DNA from: Leptodontidium sp. MPI-SDFR-AT-0119
Lineage: Eukaryota > Ascomycota > Leotiomycetes > Helotiales > Leptodontidiaceae
Reading direction: 5' to 3'
Assembly (NCBI GenBank): GCA_020726505.1
Contig: JAHLEZ010000038.1
Coordinates: forward strand, 1 to 64,000
DNA length: 64,000 nucleotides
The number at the start of each line of letters is the position of its first letter. The first letter of the stretch is position 1. The notes under the pieces were generated by a model, which was not told the origin of the DNA, searched no databases, and saw only the letters and a program-made list of their open reading frames with translations. This document shows, one piece after another, positions 45,000 to 56,581 of the stretch. Both the position numbers and the translations under genes were made by a program.

Positions 45000-47386
45000 T
45001 CTTATAAAGACAGTAACTTGTCGAGGACCTTGTCGAGCTTATAGCCGTTCTGGTTTAATACTTCTTATATACGGGGGTTTTGAGAAGACGTTAATCGCGT
45101 AATAAGTCTAGGGATTTTAAAGGGGACTATAGTTAGTTTAGGCTTCGCGGTGCGCCTCTTCGCCGAAGAGTTAGTTATAGTATTCTGAGCTAATGCCTTA
45201 GATGCGGTTAGTATAATAGGTTTAGAGACTATATTAGAGATTTTAGACTTATTCTTGGCTAAGATTTACTAAGGGGTCTTCCTTGCTTCTTTAGGACTAT
45301 TTATATCTATAACTTCAGTGAACTATATAGCGTCTCTAATATCCAGAGGAACCTTCGGTTTGTTATATAAGGCCTAAGCTTTGATTTTGTCTTATAACTT
45401 GTCGGATCCCTTATATAGCTTAAATACTAGGGCCTTCTTTTAGGCTCTGGTCTCGATAGGGGCAACTATTGCCTCGGAATTAGAGCTGTCCTTTGTATTA
45501 GACAAGAGAGCTTAGACTTAGACGATTTGCTCTTTAGAACAGTCTTATTACTATAAGATAATAGACTCGCTGGCGTCGATGGGCTTATTAATAAATTCGA
45601 TGTAATTAATTGCAGAAGTTACTCCCTTCTCTCTTATAAGTGCCGCTTTTAACTGCGATGTTAGTAACTCTTTAACTGCCTGTACTCTATATTCGGGATT
45701 AAGAGAGTATTAGTTATTTAATACACGAGAGAAGATATACTCTCGTTTAAGTCTCTTATTAATAAGAAACTATATAAGGTACGACTTTTTCCCTTTTTCT
45801 TAAGGTCTTATATAAATGTAATTATTATCCTTTACTTTATAAATTACCTTAAGACTTATAAACTTCTTGTAATTAAAATATTAATTTATGAACTTATATT
45901 GTGCTTAAAGTCTTATCCCGGGCTCTTAACGATTTATATATTACTGGCACTTATAATTATCTCTTACCTTCTTATTATAAGCAATAAAGTTAGAATAGCT
46001 AGTCTTATAATTAACGTTAGTTACCTCTTGAGCCTCTTTAGTAAATCGTAAGATGTTTATCTCGGCCGTGTATTTAGTGTTCGTGGCTCTCTTAATTACT
46101 GCCGCAAGGATCTTTATATGTCTTAAACTATTATAAACGTTCTTTAGGTCTTTGTTTATAGTACTCTCGAGGTCTCTAGCGATCTTTTATAAAGTTAAAA
46201 GAAATATAAGGTCTAAGTTAGTTATAGTTTCTTTGTCTTGTCTCTTAAAGGCCTTACGAATCTCTTTACTTAGGGCGTTATTTCTATAGCCTAGGAAGTT
46301 CGGGTACTGTGATAGTGGTGCTCGGGTCGACTAGCCCTATGTAGTTATAGACGTAAGCTAAACCCTCTCCTCCCGGTGATTAAACGTCTTAGCGAAGATA
46401 TTAAGCCGACTTGCTTATATCTATTAGTAGTTTATAATGTCTTACTCCTTTATAATAGTATATAAGTCTCGTTCCGAATTGAGCTAGGCTTTAATAGCGC
46501 TATAAATGTCGTCGAACGTATCCGTCTTAAAGTCTTTTAACGACTTTTTATTCTTAGAAGTAACTTATATAACCTTATTCTAAAGGCTTCGAGGGAGTAT
46601 AAGTATGAATCGAGTCGACGCTTGCTTCTTAGTAAGATTGCCTCGGTCGACGCAGTTTAGGGCTACCTCTCTAAAGGCCCTAAGGAACTTCCGGCATTAG
46701 TCTAGGGAAGGTTAGCCGTTAATTTAAGTATCTTTAAAATCTTGCTCTAGTAGGTCTAAGTAAGTATTTGTATATAAACGATACTTACTGTCGTCGGCCT
46801 AATAGTCTTACTTCACTTCCCTTTTAAGGCTAGCGTATGTTCCGGTTTTAAAGCTAAGGAGCTTCTGAATGTTTTACGCTTAAGAAGGGGTTATATAATC
46901 GACTACTTATTCCTTCTTCTCCCGGTTATTAGTAATTATATAGTTTGCGAAGTATCTATTAAGGGTTCGGAAATAAGTGTTAACGTTAATACCGTTAAAA
47001 ATAAGAGTATTTAAAGATCTAGGAATTAGTATCGGCTAACTAACGTGGACTTTAATATTCTTGAGATTATTTGTAGTAATACCCGCGGTCGAGTTAAGAG
47101 TAGCAAGTTTAATAGTATTAATAGAGGGAGCTAAGTTACTAGGTCCGGCATCACTAGATCCCTTTCCTTTGCCTTTCCCTTTCCCCTTCTTACTATCTAG
47201 TAAGCTCTAGAAAGTATTATTGTTATAAGGGGTAAAACCCCTATTAGAGGTCCCTAAATCATAGGAAGCGCCAGGCCTAACGCTTATAATCGTCCTAAAG
47301 TTGCTTCTAGTGGCAGGTCTTAGGGTGTCAGTAAAGGGAGCCCCCTTTTAATTATTGGCGTTATTTAGTCTACTATAGCCGGACAT
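45000..47386 (-). pseudogene. Ty3-type gag relic
   Basis: A plausible start, MSGYSRLNNANN, lies at 47386 on the minus strand, followed by KKGKGKGKGKGS near 47200-47160. The next recognisable part is LIFNGINVNTYFRTLNRYF near 47005-46945, which matches the 'F.G.NV..fl..fe.y' opening of fungal Ty3 gag capsid domains. The rest to about 45 kb is a mosaic of frames with stops. The downstream limit is a guess from the position of the protease. Confidence 0.6.
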
Positions 47387-48222
47387 TGTAAGTAAGTTAA
47401 ATGTGATTCGAGGTTTATAAAAGGATATATGTAGTCGTTTGATCGAAAACAATGAAAGTAATAAAAGATTTAGTGTAAGTGTTGTGTTATTATATAAAGA
47501 AAGTAAAGAAACGTCCCCCTAGAAACAAGTATTTAGGGCCTCGCCTCCTTAAACGAAGGGCTAAATAATAGGCTCTCTTAGTAAGGTCTTAGCCTACGCC
47601 CTAGGCCTTATACGCCGAAATTATAAAGGGTTCAAATTAATAAACAGGGGGTAAATAGAAATTAAATAACGCTAAAAAGATAACTAAGGCCTAGTTTTAG
47701 ACTAACTTAAAACACACTTCCGCCGAATCTCTAAGTAAGACTTCGGCCTTTAGCTGACGAACTAAAGAGTACGACTTATAATACTTTAGTTAACTTCTTA
47801 TATAGTAATCTCGGCACTTTATATTATTAGGCCTTAGCGGTCTAATATTATAGGGCCTCGTATTACTGTGGAAAGTATTGTGAAATAGTAAAGCACAAGT
47901 CTTCGGAATGGCGGGCACAGAGCCTCGAGCTGAGAGAGAAGAGATTTTCTAGTACTTTAGGTGTCCTTACGTATTATAAAAGTTCACTTGCTTCCCTCGT
48001 GTCTCTTTACTCTCTTTATTGTATACTTGTGCCTCTATATTTACTGTTTTTGCTTTCGAAGGCTGAGGAGTTACTAACTAAATAAGTCCCTTAGTTCAAG
48101 TAGTTGTCGTTTCTTGATTCTCCCTAAACGCTTGTGATTAATATAAAGGGCCCTTTCCGCATAACTTACTTAGTTCTATTTCTTCGTACTGAACTCACTC
48201 CCTGTGTAAGTTACTAAAAATA

Positions 48223-48506
48223 TGTAGGAGGGATAAAGCCTAATAAACCACACAATAAGAGAGGTAATATGTAGTGAGGTACGGGAGAGATTCTAGGCGT
48301 AGGGAATCGTGGATTGATTAAATCTAAAGATAACACATATCTAAAGAGCATAAAACCTTGAGGGAGTAGAGGAGAAAAAAGTGTATTTAATAAATATCTA
48401 TAAACGTTCTTAGTTCTTGAGTTGTTTTTAAGTGATAAACCCTTTTATGCGGAAAGAGCCTATCCGGTCAGGTGACAAAGGAGCTACCAGAGCCTTCCCC
48501 ACCACA
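48223..48506 (-). repeat. LTR (5' LTR of the element), 284 bp
   Basis: Direct partner of 36443-36726; 266 of 284 bases identical, all differences transitions. Confidence 0.93.
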
Positions 48507-48979
48507 GTACAGTGGAGAATTTGATCATTGCAATACTAAGCATAAATGCTAGATTGATCCAATTGACACTTTATTGTCAATTACGGAGATAACGTGCGTT
48601 TTCTTTAGCGGTTGATATTGATTTTCGGACATAACAGTCGTGTTTCGCAGACTTATTATGAAGCACAGCAGGTACATGTCATCAACAGAAGTGGCCGGAA
48701 GCTAGAGTACCCGAGCGTGTAAAATAAGAAAGTAAGTTATAAAACTTTATTTTTAATATGATATGCTTTATAATTTATTCGTCTGAGTACCCTCAATTGA
48801 TTTTGTCTTGTTTTGTTGATCAAGAGTTCCTCTCTCGTCCAATAATGGGGAACAATATCGAAACAGTTATTATTCAAAGAATTAATAAGGAAATCCAAGA
48901 GAATAAGTATATTAATAGCCTTAATAAGCCGGAAATATTAAAGATATTTACCGAGGTTAATATAAGAGAAGGCTATATT
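48507..48979. other. AT-rich flank with a short ORF cut by the solo LTR
   Basis: An 87-codon plus-strand ORF (48758-49021) contains MGNNIETVIIQRINKEIQ and KPEILKIFTEVN but runs straight into solo LTR copy 3, so its present end is foreign. It resembles the start of a transposon or host ORF interrupted by the insertion; no family recognised. Confidence 0.35.
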
Positions 48980-49281
48980 TGTTACGGCTGGCAAGAGGTT
49001 GATACGGCGAGTAGACTCTAGCTTTGTATTTGGGCCTCTAGCTACGCTCAGAATCGAGAAGAAAAGACAAGGAGGAAAGGAGAGCTCTTCGTAAGGGAGG
49101 GCTCGAGTATATATATATGAAGGACCCTCCTGATAGGGCCTAGCGTAGTCGAGTGCCATTCACGTCAACGTGTCGCAGGCTCGCCACTAAGTCTTCCCTA
49201 TTAGGCTTAGCGCCGTCGCATAGCCAGCGATGCTACGAGCCTGTGTCGGTTAGAATACGAAGCGCATCGTAGGTCGTAACA
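48980..49281 (-). mobile_element. Solo LTR, copy 3 (302 bp), target duplication ATATT
   Basis: Reverse-oriented copy of the family at 10287 and 19000: on the plus strand it begins TGTTACGGCTGG and ends GGTCGTAACA. The 5-bp ATATT occurs exactly on both sides (48975-48979 and 49282-49286). It interrupts the ORF starting at 48758. Confidence 0.92.
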
Positions 49282-49403
49282 ATATTCTCCCGAGTTCAAG
49301 TAAACTAAAGTTTAATTAATTACCGAATAAACCTTAGTTTATATATTTATTACTTAACGTAAAATGTTAATTTAATATAGGATTCTATATTTAAGGCTAG
49401 ACT

Positions 49404-49690
49404 TAGTTTGGCTTTATAGTTTTCTAAATGAAAGTAAGATTAAAAAGCCCTAATTTCGCTGATTCCAACGATATAAAAGTTTAATAAAGCGGATCGTCTT
49501 TTAAAATTTCTTAATTTAGCTTAGCGTTAAATCCTGATTCCCCTTAAGTTGCGTACTAATTCCACTAAGGGCTAGACTCACTTTCGCTTTATAGGTTTTT
49601 TTTTTAAAAAAATAGAAATAGGTTTAGAAAGCCCTGATTTCGTTGACTTTGACAATATAAAAATAATATAAATCAGATCATATTTTAACC
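49404..49690 (+). repeat. Pair of diverged direct repeats of about 115 bp
   Basis: Segments at about 49404-49515 and 49571-49690 share GGCTAGACT, CTTTATAG, a variable A-rich part, AAAGCCCTRATTTCG, TGA, RACRATATAAAA and TTTTAA in the same order. Both are AT-rich and probably RIP-affected copies of an unidentified repeat. Confidence 0.55.
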
Positions 49691-51040
49691 TCCCTCGTAG
49701 ATCCGTCGAACCGCCGGCGCTTTGCCTTCAAGTAGAGCCTGCCTCTGCGGTAGAGTTCCTCCGTACGTCGTACTAGGGACCCTGCCGTTCCAGAGAGTAT
49801 TGCACCATGTATCGTCCGTCCGGATTTCCCTACCTTCCGGCTCCCCGCCGCTCAATATCCGACGCATCGCCGACTTTGTTTCGCAGAGTATTCGATTAAC
49901 AAGAGCTTCGATCGTTTCGATTAATAGGAGCTTCGAGAGGTCCTTTCAGTGACTTTTGTTGCTTTTGCACCACAAATACCGTCCGGTGAAAACTTTGCAT
50001 CGCTACCCCAGAGGTGTCTTAATTATCCTACGAGTAGGCACCGGCTCCACGCCAGCATTCCGCCGGGGCTTGCTCCCCGCACGAGTACTCGTAAGTCGGA
50101 TGGTTTTCCTCCCCATTTTCGGAGAAATCAAGGCCCCGCCCAGCCTATTGGTGCCGACGGGAGAATGATTAGGGTGTCATGCTAGTGAAACGAGAATAAG
50201 GCCACTCGTTGCAAATCATGTCGAGATAGAAATATTATCCGCTCTGAATATCCGACGACAACGGCACAGGGAGTACGAGTGCCGTGGATAATAGTGCCGG
50301 GTTGAGTTTGCGCGGTACATTTGCGGGGTAGGTTCTCAGGAGAAAGCACACTAGCTTGACAGCAGGGAAGGATGCCAGTAGAGAAGTAATGTCAGTAACT
50401 GAAAAAATCGCTATTTACAAGTTTGCTCGAAGCTCGATCTGACTCTGAAACCCAATTTTTATTTATTTTTGTTTTATATATAAAATCACGCTTCGTACTT
50501 CTGGAGCTTGGATAAAGATGTATTTTGAATTTTCCCCTCTCTCCACTTCCGGTCTGGAACGGTATTTCAGAACCTGGAGATCGGCTTCGTTCTGCTTCGG
50601 AGCAGGCTACATAATCCCGTCGAGGGATCCCAAAGGCTATACTTATTCTGGTATTTTTCTCCGATAGACGAGTCCTAGTTGGCTAGTTCCCTTTACGCGG
50701 GGGAGAATGCTAGGAAGCTTACTAGAAAGATCGGCAGTGTACCAAGTACATTTGCTTTCAGTGGAGCTAGCTAAGGAATAATCGGGACTGCGCAAAGTCA
50801 AAGAAGTGGATTTCGTACAAATCATCTTCTCACGCCATTGGTACGCTGCTACTTGAGTCTGGAAAGGGAGTTGCGGTGTCTGTGGTGGAAGAAGTCGAAT
50901 TTCACCAGTATTATGGCCATGGAACATCTTCCCGACGGGGATTTAGGCATTAACCGGTCCACCAATGCTCAATGACGCTCGAATGTTCCTCGTCCAGTCG
51001 TCTCAAGCTCTCTGCAAACGTGGATCTATCTACCTAACCG
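49691..51040. other. Intergenic DNA, GC-rich first part, no recognised gene
   Basis: Between 49691 and 50190 the sequence is GC-rich and open in several frames on both strands, without recognisable domains. From 50190 to 51040 it is ordinary intergenic DNA upstream of the fucosidase. Confidence 0.45.
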
Positions 51041-51048
51041 TATATAAA
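51041..51048 (+). promoter_or_regulatory. TATA box of the fucosidase gene
   Basis: TATATAAA lies 73-80 bp upstream of the ATG at 51121, matching the TATA consensus and usual fungal spacing. Confidence 0.6.
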
Positions 51049-51120
51049 TGGCGACAGTCACCCGTCAAGAACAAGAAGGTTCGGTTCGAGTAACCTCGGG
51101 AGAACATTCAAAAATCCGCG

Positions 51121-53320
51121 ATGTTGAACAAAATCATTGCAAAAGCAGCTTTTGGGCTGCTAGTCCTTGGGTCATTCGTGACGAGTGCAGCCATTGGAGG
51201 AAACACTGAGTCCAGATCTAGCGGTAAGATTTTCTTACCAATTCCCTACCCAGTGCTGATTTCCTCGGGAGGGTTCGCACCCACACTAGCTATCGACTAC
51301 GGCAACTTCACATCCAAATGGTTCGAAGGCACCCCGGATGTTCAGGTTATCGAATTAGTCCTCTCAAATACTCATACAACTAACTATCTCACCCTCGCTG
51401 ATAGCCTCGTTATCTCGCTTACTTCTAACCATGTGAGCCTAGTCAAAGCTGATAAGGTATACCGGATGGCTCCCGGAGAAAGTGTTCTTGTTCAAGTAGG
51501 CGTCACCAATAAACCAGGTGTTACTCAAGGAGCCTCGGGAAGCGCAAACCTTACCCTCACCTACGGTACCAAATATGGCCCAGCTATTACAACTAGCAAG
51601 GTTATTAATGGCATGGCTGGCTTTGCTGATTACATTGCCGATTCTAATAACTTGAGTTATCACTCGAACCCAGATTGGTTCCATGAAATCAAATATGGCA
51701 TCTTTATTCATTGGGGTATTTACTCTGTTCCAGCCTTTGGAAATGTTGGCTGGCAAGAGGATTATTCTGAGTGGTACTGGAAGCGAATGAATGACGGTAA
51801 TAAAGCTTAGCTTCTATAATCGCATCTAGACAGCTAATATTCTCAGGCCCTGAGTGGAAATCTCAAACCTATCAGTATCACAACGCTACCTACGGACCGG
51901 ACTTCAACTACGACGATTTCATCCCCCAATTTACAGCTTCAAGATTTGATGCCAAATATTGGGTTGATCTAGTTGCAGACGCTGGGGCCCAATACGTAGT
52001 TCCTGTGACAAGTACGTATTCGATAGTAGCATGATTTGTGTATAGATCAAGCTAACATCTGTATAGAGCATCATGATGGTTTTGCTCTATTTAACGTCTC
52101 GAGCTCTATCAGTAGACGAACATCAGTACACCTTGGACCAAAGCGAGATCTTATTAAAGAGCTGCTGGATGCTGCGAAGCAATACCAACCGCAACTTCGA
52201 CGAGGCAAAGAGCCTTTTTACGAGCTAAGAAACGCACTGACAGCATTATACAGGAACATATTTCAGTCTGCCAGAATGGTATCATCCCGACTACAAGAGG
52301 TATGGCGGCCCGGGACTCTGGTGGTTCCCTGGAGGTATGATGCCTCGTAATAACTATGTAGCGCTAGCCGACTAAATTTTATTCACCAGGTCCACCAATC
52401 AACCCATATACGCTAGAAGAAATTCCATATACTGGATACGTCCCAGTCAACGATTATGTTGCAGATCTTCAACTCCCAGAAATGAGACAGCTAGCCTATG
52501 AGTACGAGACTGAAATCATGTGGTGCGATATTGCCAGCGCAAATAACTCCCCCTTATTCGCATCAGAATGGCTTAATTGGGCACGCAAGCAAGGCCGTCA
52601 AGTCACTTTTAACAATCGCTGCGGTTGGGGGTTAAATGGCGATTTCGACACTCCAGAGTGAGTAGCCGATGCCAGTCGTATCTCGTCATTCACTAACGCC
52701 GTTTCTAGATACACAACCAATGAAGGTATCGTTGACAGGAAATGGGAAACAAACCGTGGAATGGATCCATTCTCATATGGGTACGTTAGTCCTTTTACCG
52801 CGGCAAAATAACCCTAACATACTGTTATAGATACAACGCCCAGACTCCAGATAGCAGTTATTTGACTGGCGCGGATATTATCCGATCACTTGTGGATGTT
52901 ATCTCAAAGAACGGAAATTTTCTCCTTGATATTGGCCCTAGAGCAGACGGTACTATCCCGGATATCATGCAGAACGGTCTCAGAGATGCCGGCGCTTGGA
53001 TCAAGGGACACTCTGAATCTATCTTTAATACCCGTTACTTCAGAACTACGCCTGGAATAGATCCTTTCCGCTACACCACCAAGTTAGATGCTTTTTACAT
53101 CCATGTTACATCTCGCGGTGGCGCGAGAGTTACCGTGCCTAATAGGATCCCGTACCTGCCTGGAGATAAAATTACGGTCGTTGGCGGAAGTTTGGCCGGG
53201 ACCAAGGTCCCTATTACTGATTGGGATCAAGAATCAGTAACTTTTGCAGTGAGCGATGCCATCTGGCAGGCGGACAAGTACGTCTGGACGTTCAAGGTGA
53301 ACTACGACAGTACATGGTAG
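51121..53320 (+). CDS. Secreted alpha-L-fucosidase, GH29
   Basis: Glycoside hydrolase family 29, releasing alpha-linked L-fucose from plant or other glycans outside the cell. Seven exons: 51121-51796, 51847-52011, 52067-52204, 52254-52334, 52390-52657, 52709-52780, 52831-53320, giving 629 aa. Signal peptide in the first 23 residues. The catalytic domain starts NPDWFHEIKYGIFIHWGIYS (about residue 182), continues with VVPVTKHHDGFALFNVS (His-His site restored by splicing) and contains EIMWCDIA, whose Asp is the expected nucleophile. NGNFLLDIGPRADGTIP is the family's later block, and a C-terminal beta domain follows. An N-terminal domain of about 170 residues precedes the catalytic part. The third intron appears to use a GC donor (52205-52253). 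All junctions keep conserved motifs intact. Confidence 0.93.
52205..52253 (+). other. Probable GC-AG intron in the fucosidase gene
   Basis: Reading is restored as RRGTYFSLPEWYHPDY only if the intron starts GCAAAG at 52205 and ends ATACAG at 52253; no GT donor in this stretch keeps the conserved GH29 frame. Length 49 nt like its neighbours. Confidence 0.65.
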
Positions 53321-53369
53321 GCACTACAAGCCTTCACGATGGAAATAGATGTTAAGATCATACTTTCAA

Positions 53370-53586
53370 GTTGATCTCCACCATTGTACCTTAGGCAGTA
53401 TGTGAAGAGTTTTGGCTAGGGGAATGGCGAGGTTTATGTGACATTGACGGTAACCAAATAATTGAACGTCAACCCCGCTGGTGGGTATAGAAATGCGACG
53501 CCATTGTCTTCGTCCACTGCCATTGTTAATAGAGCGAAGAGGGGAGTCGCAAGTGCAGTGAGCGTTAATAATCCTTTAAAATTCAT
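53370..53586 (-). pseudogene. Small secreted protein gene, disabled by stops
   Basis: The minus strand starts MNFKGLLTLTALATPLFALL (signal peptide) at 53586, then NGVAFLYPPAGLTFNYLVTV, as in small fungal secreted proteins with a 'fxyPp.gltfnYldtv.v.y' pattern. After NVT the frame has TAA, then TSPFP, then TAG, then PKLFTYC, so the continuation is recognisable but broken. Probable decayed effector-like or cell-wall protein; no function assigned. Confidence 0.5.
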
Positions 53587-54044
53587 AATTATTGTGCGAG
53601 GAGAGAGCAAGGGGAAGGCTTTGAAGCTAAGACGTAATTTGCCCTTGACCTCCCTTATTATTTCCTCTATAACTAATAGCCGGAAAAACTTTATTTTAAT
53701 ACTGTTCCGACCAGGAAAACCAAGGACTTGAGTAGATTGACTAATACGAGTCAAGCTCGCCGGCAAGCATGAAACTCCGAGTCCTCCGAAGTGGTATGTA
53801 AGCATGCACTTTCACCCTTTGAAATGTTTGTAATTGCGCTTGGGAATAGCATGATTACTCCACAACATCCCTAAAATCCGATCCATAGGGAGCTGTAGAA
53901 ACAGGTCGAGACGACATAAGAACAGATCCATATCTCTAAGATCTGCACAAATTCATCTTCAACAAAAACATTTTGTTCCATTCCTGTTCAGATTCTCTTC
54001 AAGCACAAGCCGAATCACCCGAGGCGGCCAACACTCTTTGCATC
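53587..54044. other. Intergenic DNA upstream of the reductase
   Basis: Divergent promoter region for the broken secreted gene and the epimerase-family gene. No further feature seen. Confidence 0.45.
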
Positions 54045-55125
54045 ATGTCTGGACTCATCTTCATCACCGGTGCCACGGGATTCATCGGATCTACCACTGC
54101 CAAAAAGGCTCTCGAAAAAGGATACAAATTACGAATTTCCGTTCGCAAGGAAGCTCAAATCGAAAAAGTGAGAGCAATTCTGGGTGATTTCAAGGAGCGG
54201 CTCGACTTTGTGGTCGTTTCCGACATCACAAATTCAAAAGCATTCGCAGGCAAACTTAATGATGTTGACTATGTGTTACACATGGCTTCACCCCTTCCTG
54301 GTCCTAGAATCAATAAGGCTGAATACTTCGGTCCGTCTGTGGATGGTACCACGGCAATTTTGGCCGAAGCGGCAAAAGTGTCCAGCATCAAAAAGGTGGT
54401 GATCACGTCCTCCATAGCTGCTTTGATGCCCATGGCCGGACCAACAGCTAGGAAAATAACGGGTATGTAACTTCCCTCACCCCAAGGTACCACCCAGGAA
54501 TTGATATCAATGTCTAACGAATATCATGCACAAAGACAAGGACGACCAGGACCTGGTGGTCGATAAGGAGGCCGATTTTTCAGGGAAAACTGACGAGGAG
54601 ACATCCACTCAACTTTACCATGCCTCCAAGATTCTGAGCAACCAAGCGTCCTGGAGATTCACGAAGGAGAATTCCCCAAACTTCGTTCTGATAGCTCTTC
54701 GCCCAAGCTTCGTCTACGGTCACAACTTGACCCAAACGACTGCACAGGAGATATCAGGATGCACCAATGCCATACTCTGGGGAGCAATCATGGCGGAGAA
54801 CATGGCCAGTATACTCAGCTATGTGCACATTGGGGACGTAGCCGATGCGCATATCCGATCTCTAGACCCGAAAATAAAGGAGAGCACCAGCTACGTTATT
54901 ACAGCACCAGCACAGTCTTGGGACGATGTTCTGGAGGTTGTGAAGAGGGACTATCCCAACGTACCTTACAAGCTGAAGCCTGGAGTCCAGACTATCAATT
55001 TTACCAGCAGCACTCAGAAGGCAGAAAAAGAGCTTGGTATGAAGTGGACTAGTATAAAAGATACGGTTCACGAGGTTATGGATCAGCAACTTGGACTTTT
55101 GACACAAGCCGCCCCGAAGACTTAA
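54045..55125 (+). CDS. NAD-dependent epimerase/ketoreductase (DFR/Gre2-like)
   Basis: Extended SDR of 335 aa; exons 54045-54462 and 54536-55125 with one 73-nt intron (GTATGT...CAAAG). The N-terminal loop FITGATGFIGSTTAKKAL is the TGxxGxxG form. YVLHMASPLPG, VITSSIAALM (catalytic Ser region) and YHASKILSNQASW (Tyr-x3-Lys pair) place it with dihydroflavonol-4-reductase/methylglyoxal-reductase (Gre2)-like NADPH ketoreductases. The C-terminus YVHIGDVADAHIRSL is also typical. Cytosolic, no signal peptide. An in-frame ATG at 53973 would add 24 residues without similarity; the start at 54045 directly precedes the Rossmann strand. Confidence 0.92.
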
Positions 55126-56581
55126 TATTGTATCTGGGATTGATTGGTTTACGGTGTTCCGGATCGAATTGTTCACTTGTAGTAGCCGATTTTGGGTTAT
55201 GAATGGCTTGCATAGGCTTGGTGTCACGCTGACCATGTCACCTACTTCGGCTTTGCCTTCATAGAACCATCCAATTCAGCCGTTAGCTAGCCAATCTCGA
55301 GGCCAGCCCCGTGCTATCTTGAGTCACCTACCTAGCCCTCAGCTTGAGATCGACTGTCTAGCAAAGGCCGAATCAAGCTCCTCAGATGCCTCCAGTGCCT
55401 GTCATTGATTGGGAAAAGGAAAAATAATCTGGGCTGTCCGTCGCCTCACTTTTCAGATTCTGTCCAGGTGCGTGAATGCACACGACTCGATCGATCCTGC
55501 GGACTACCTTCTTTCGATATATTTTGCACTTCCCCCATCTCCCTTCGATGTTATGCTCACATTTCCATCAAAACCAATTCAGGTCCTATTCTGCCCATGC
55601 AAATCATCATTACCCAGGAGACTCCTTCATTACTTTCCGAAAAAAACATCCTTGGAGGGCTGTGTTATTCTCCTTGTCGAATCACTTGAAAGGCTCTGTC
55701 AGGTTCACGATGGGGGGCTGATCAAGGCTCCACACAATCCACGCCTTGACGTGCTGGCCACTGCCATCTTCGCAACATCTCCACGAAACTCGAATTCGGT
55801 AGCGAGGCGCTTCGTACTGAGCTTCACAAAGCCATGGCGAGTCTTCTTAGAGACTTTGATATACTTCTCCTGGGAGTTCTTGCTAAGGATACTGAGGCTA
55901 AGCTCGCCAAACTTGAAGGCAGTCCAGCGTTGCTACTCATAGTTAATCGGAAAGCTTGGAGAGTTTTCGACCGGCAAATCCACTTCCAAATTCTGCTTCT
56001 GCAGTTCTTTGGAGGTATTTTGACCATCCAGCAACGAATTTTAACAGGTGGTGATATTTCACACTAATTATGTAGAGTTCCCTCCAAAGCTCTACGATAA
56101 ATTACGGACTAGTCAGACAAAAGCCTACAAGAGCATAAGCAACGACAGCGACAGTGACATGGTAAAGAGAGCTGGGCCAGCCGCCACCACCGCCACCGCC
56201 GCCCCCACCACGGTACGTCACAGTCTCAAAGTTAAATCAAGCAGGAAGCTCACTACTGTTAGAAACATATCTCGGGGACCGCTAGCAGCGTTGTCTGAAA
56301 AGGGAATATCAAGCGTGAAAGGCGCATCATCGTGAGTCTAGCATATTTTTTGTCATAAAACTGCCTAATTGAACTTGAAGGAACTTTATCTCAGAGAAAG
56401 GAAATCTTTCGCCATAGGCCAAAAAAGCATGACAACTGTAATTTCGGTTATAGTAAAATCCTTTGCATTTTCATGGAAATCGGCAAGCTCAAGGTCCAAG
56501 AAGTAAGGCATGAAACTGATACCTACTACTTAGATCAACACTAACATTATCTTCAGCCTGGAATTAGCACCTGTTCACCAG
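55126..56581. other. Coding-like but unassigned stretch, possible decayed gene
   Basis: Overlapping plus-strand ORFs (55409-55942, 55834-56067, 56048-56335) are longer than chance. They contain segments such as LHKAMASLLRDFDILLLGVL, KLAKLEGSPALLLIVN and a proline/threonine-rich run (TTATAAPTT), but no single frame continues and no family is recognised. The minus strand also shows long open pieces. Possibly a multi-exon or frameshifted gene of unknown type. Confidence 0.35.

Larger units (their letters stand above)
36443..48506 (-). mobile_element. Ty3-type LTR retrotransposon, 12.06 kb, complete but RIP-inactivated
   Basis: Two 284-bp direct LTRs (36443-36726 and 48223-48506) begin TGTGGGAGG/TGTAGGAGG and end CCTCACCACA/CCCCACCACA. 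GTAC is present immediately outside both (36439-36442 and 48507-48510). The LTRs differ at 18 sites, all transitions and no indel. Coding relics read on the minus strand in the order gag, protease, reverse transcriptase, integrase (Ty3 order), so 48223-48506 is the 5' LTR. Every frame is filled with stops. A further coding-like segment lies between integrase and the 3' LTR. The element is larger than usual Ty3 elements of about 5-8 kb. Confidence 0.93.
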
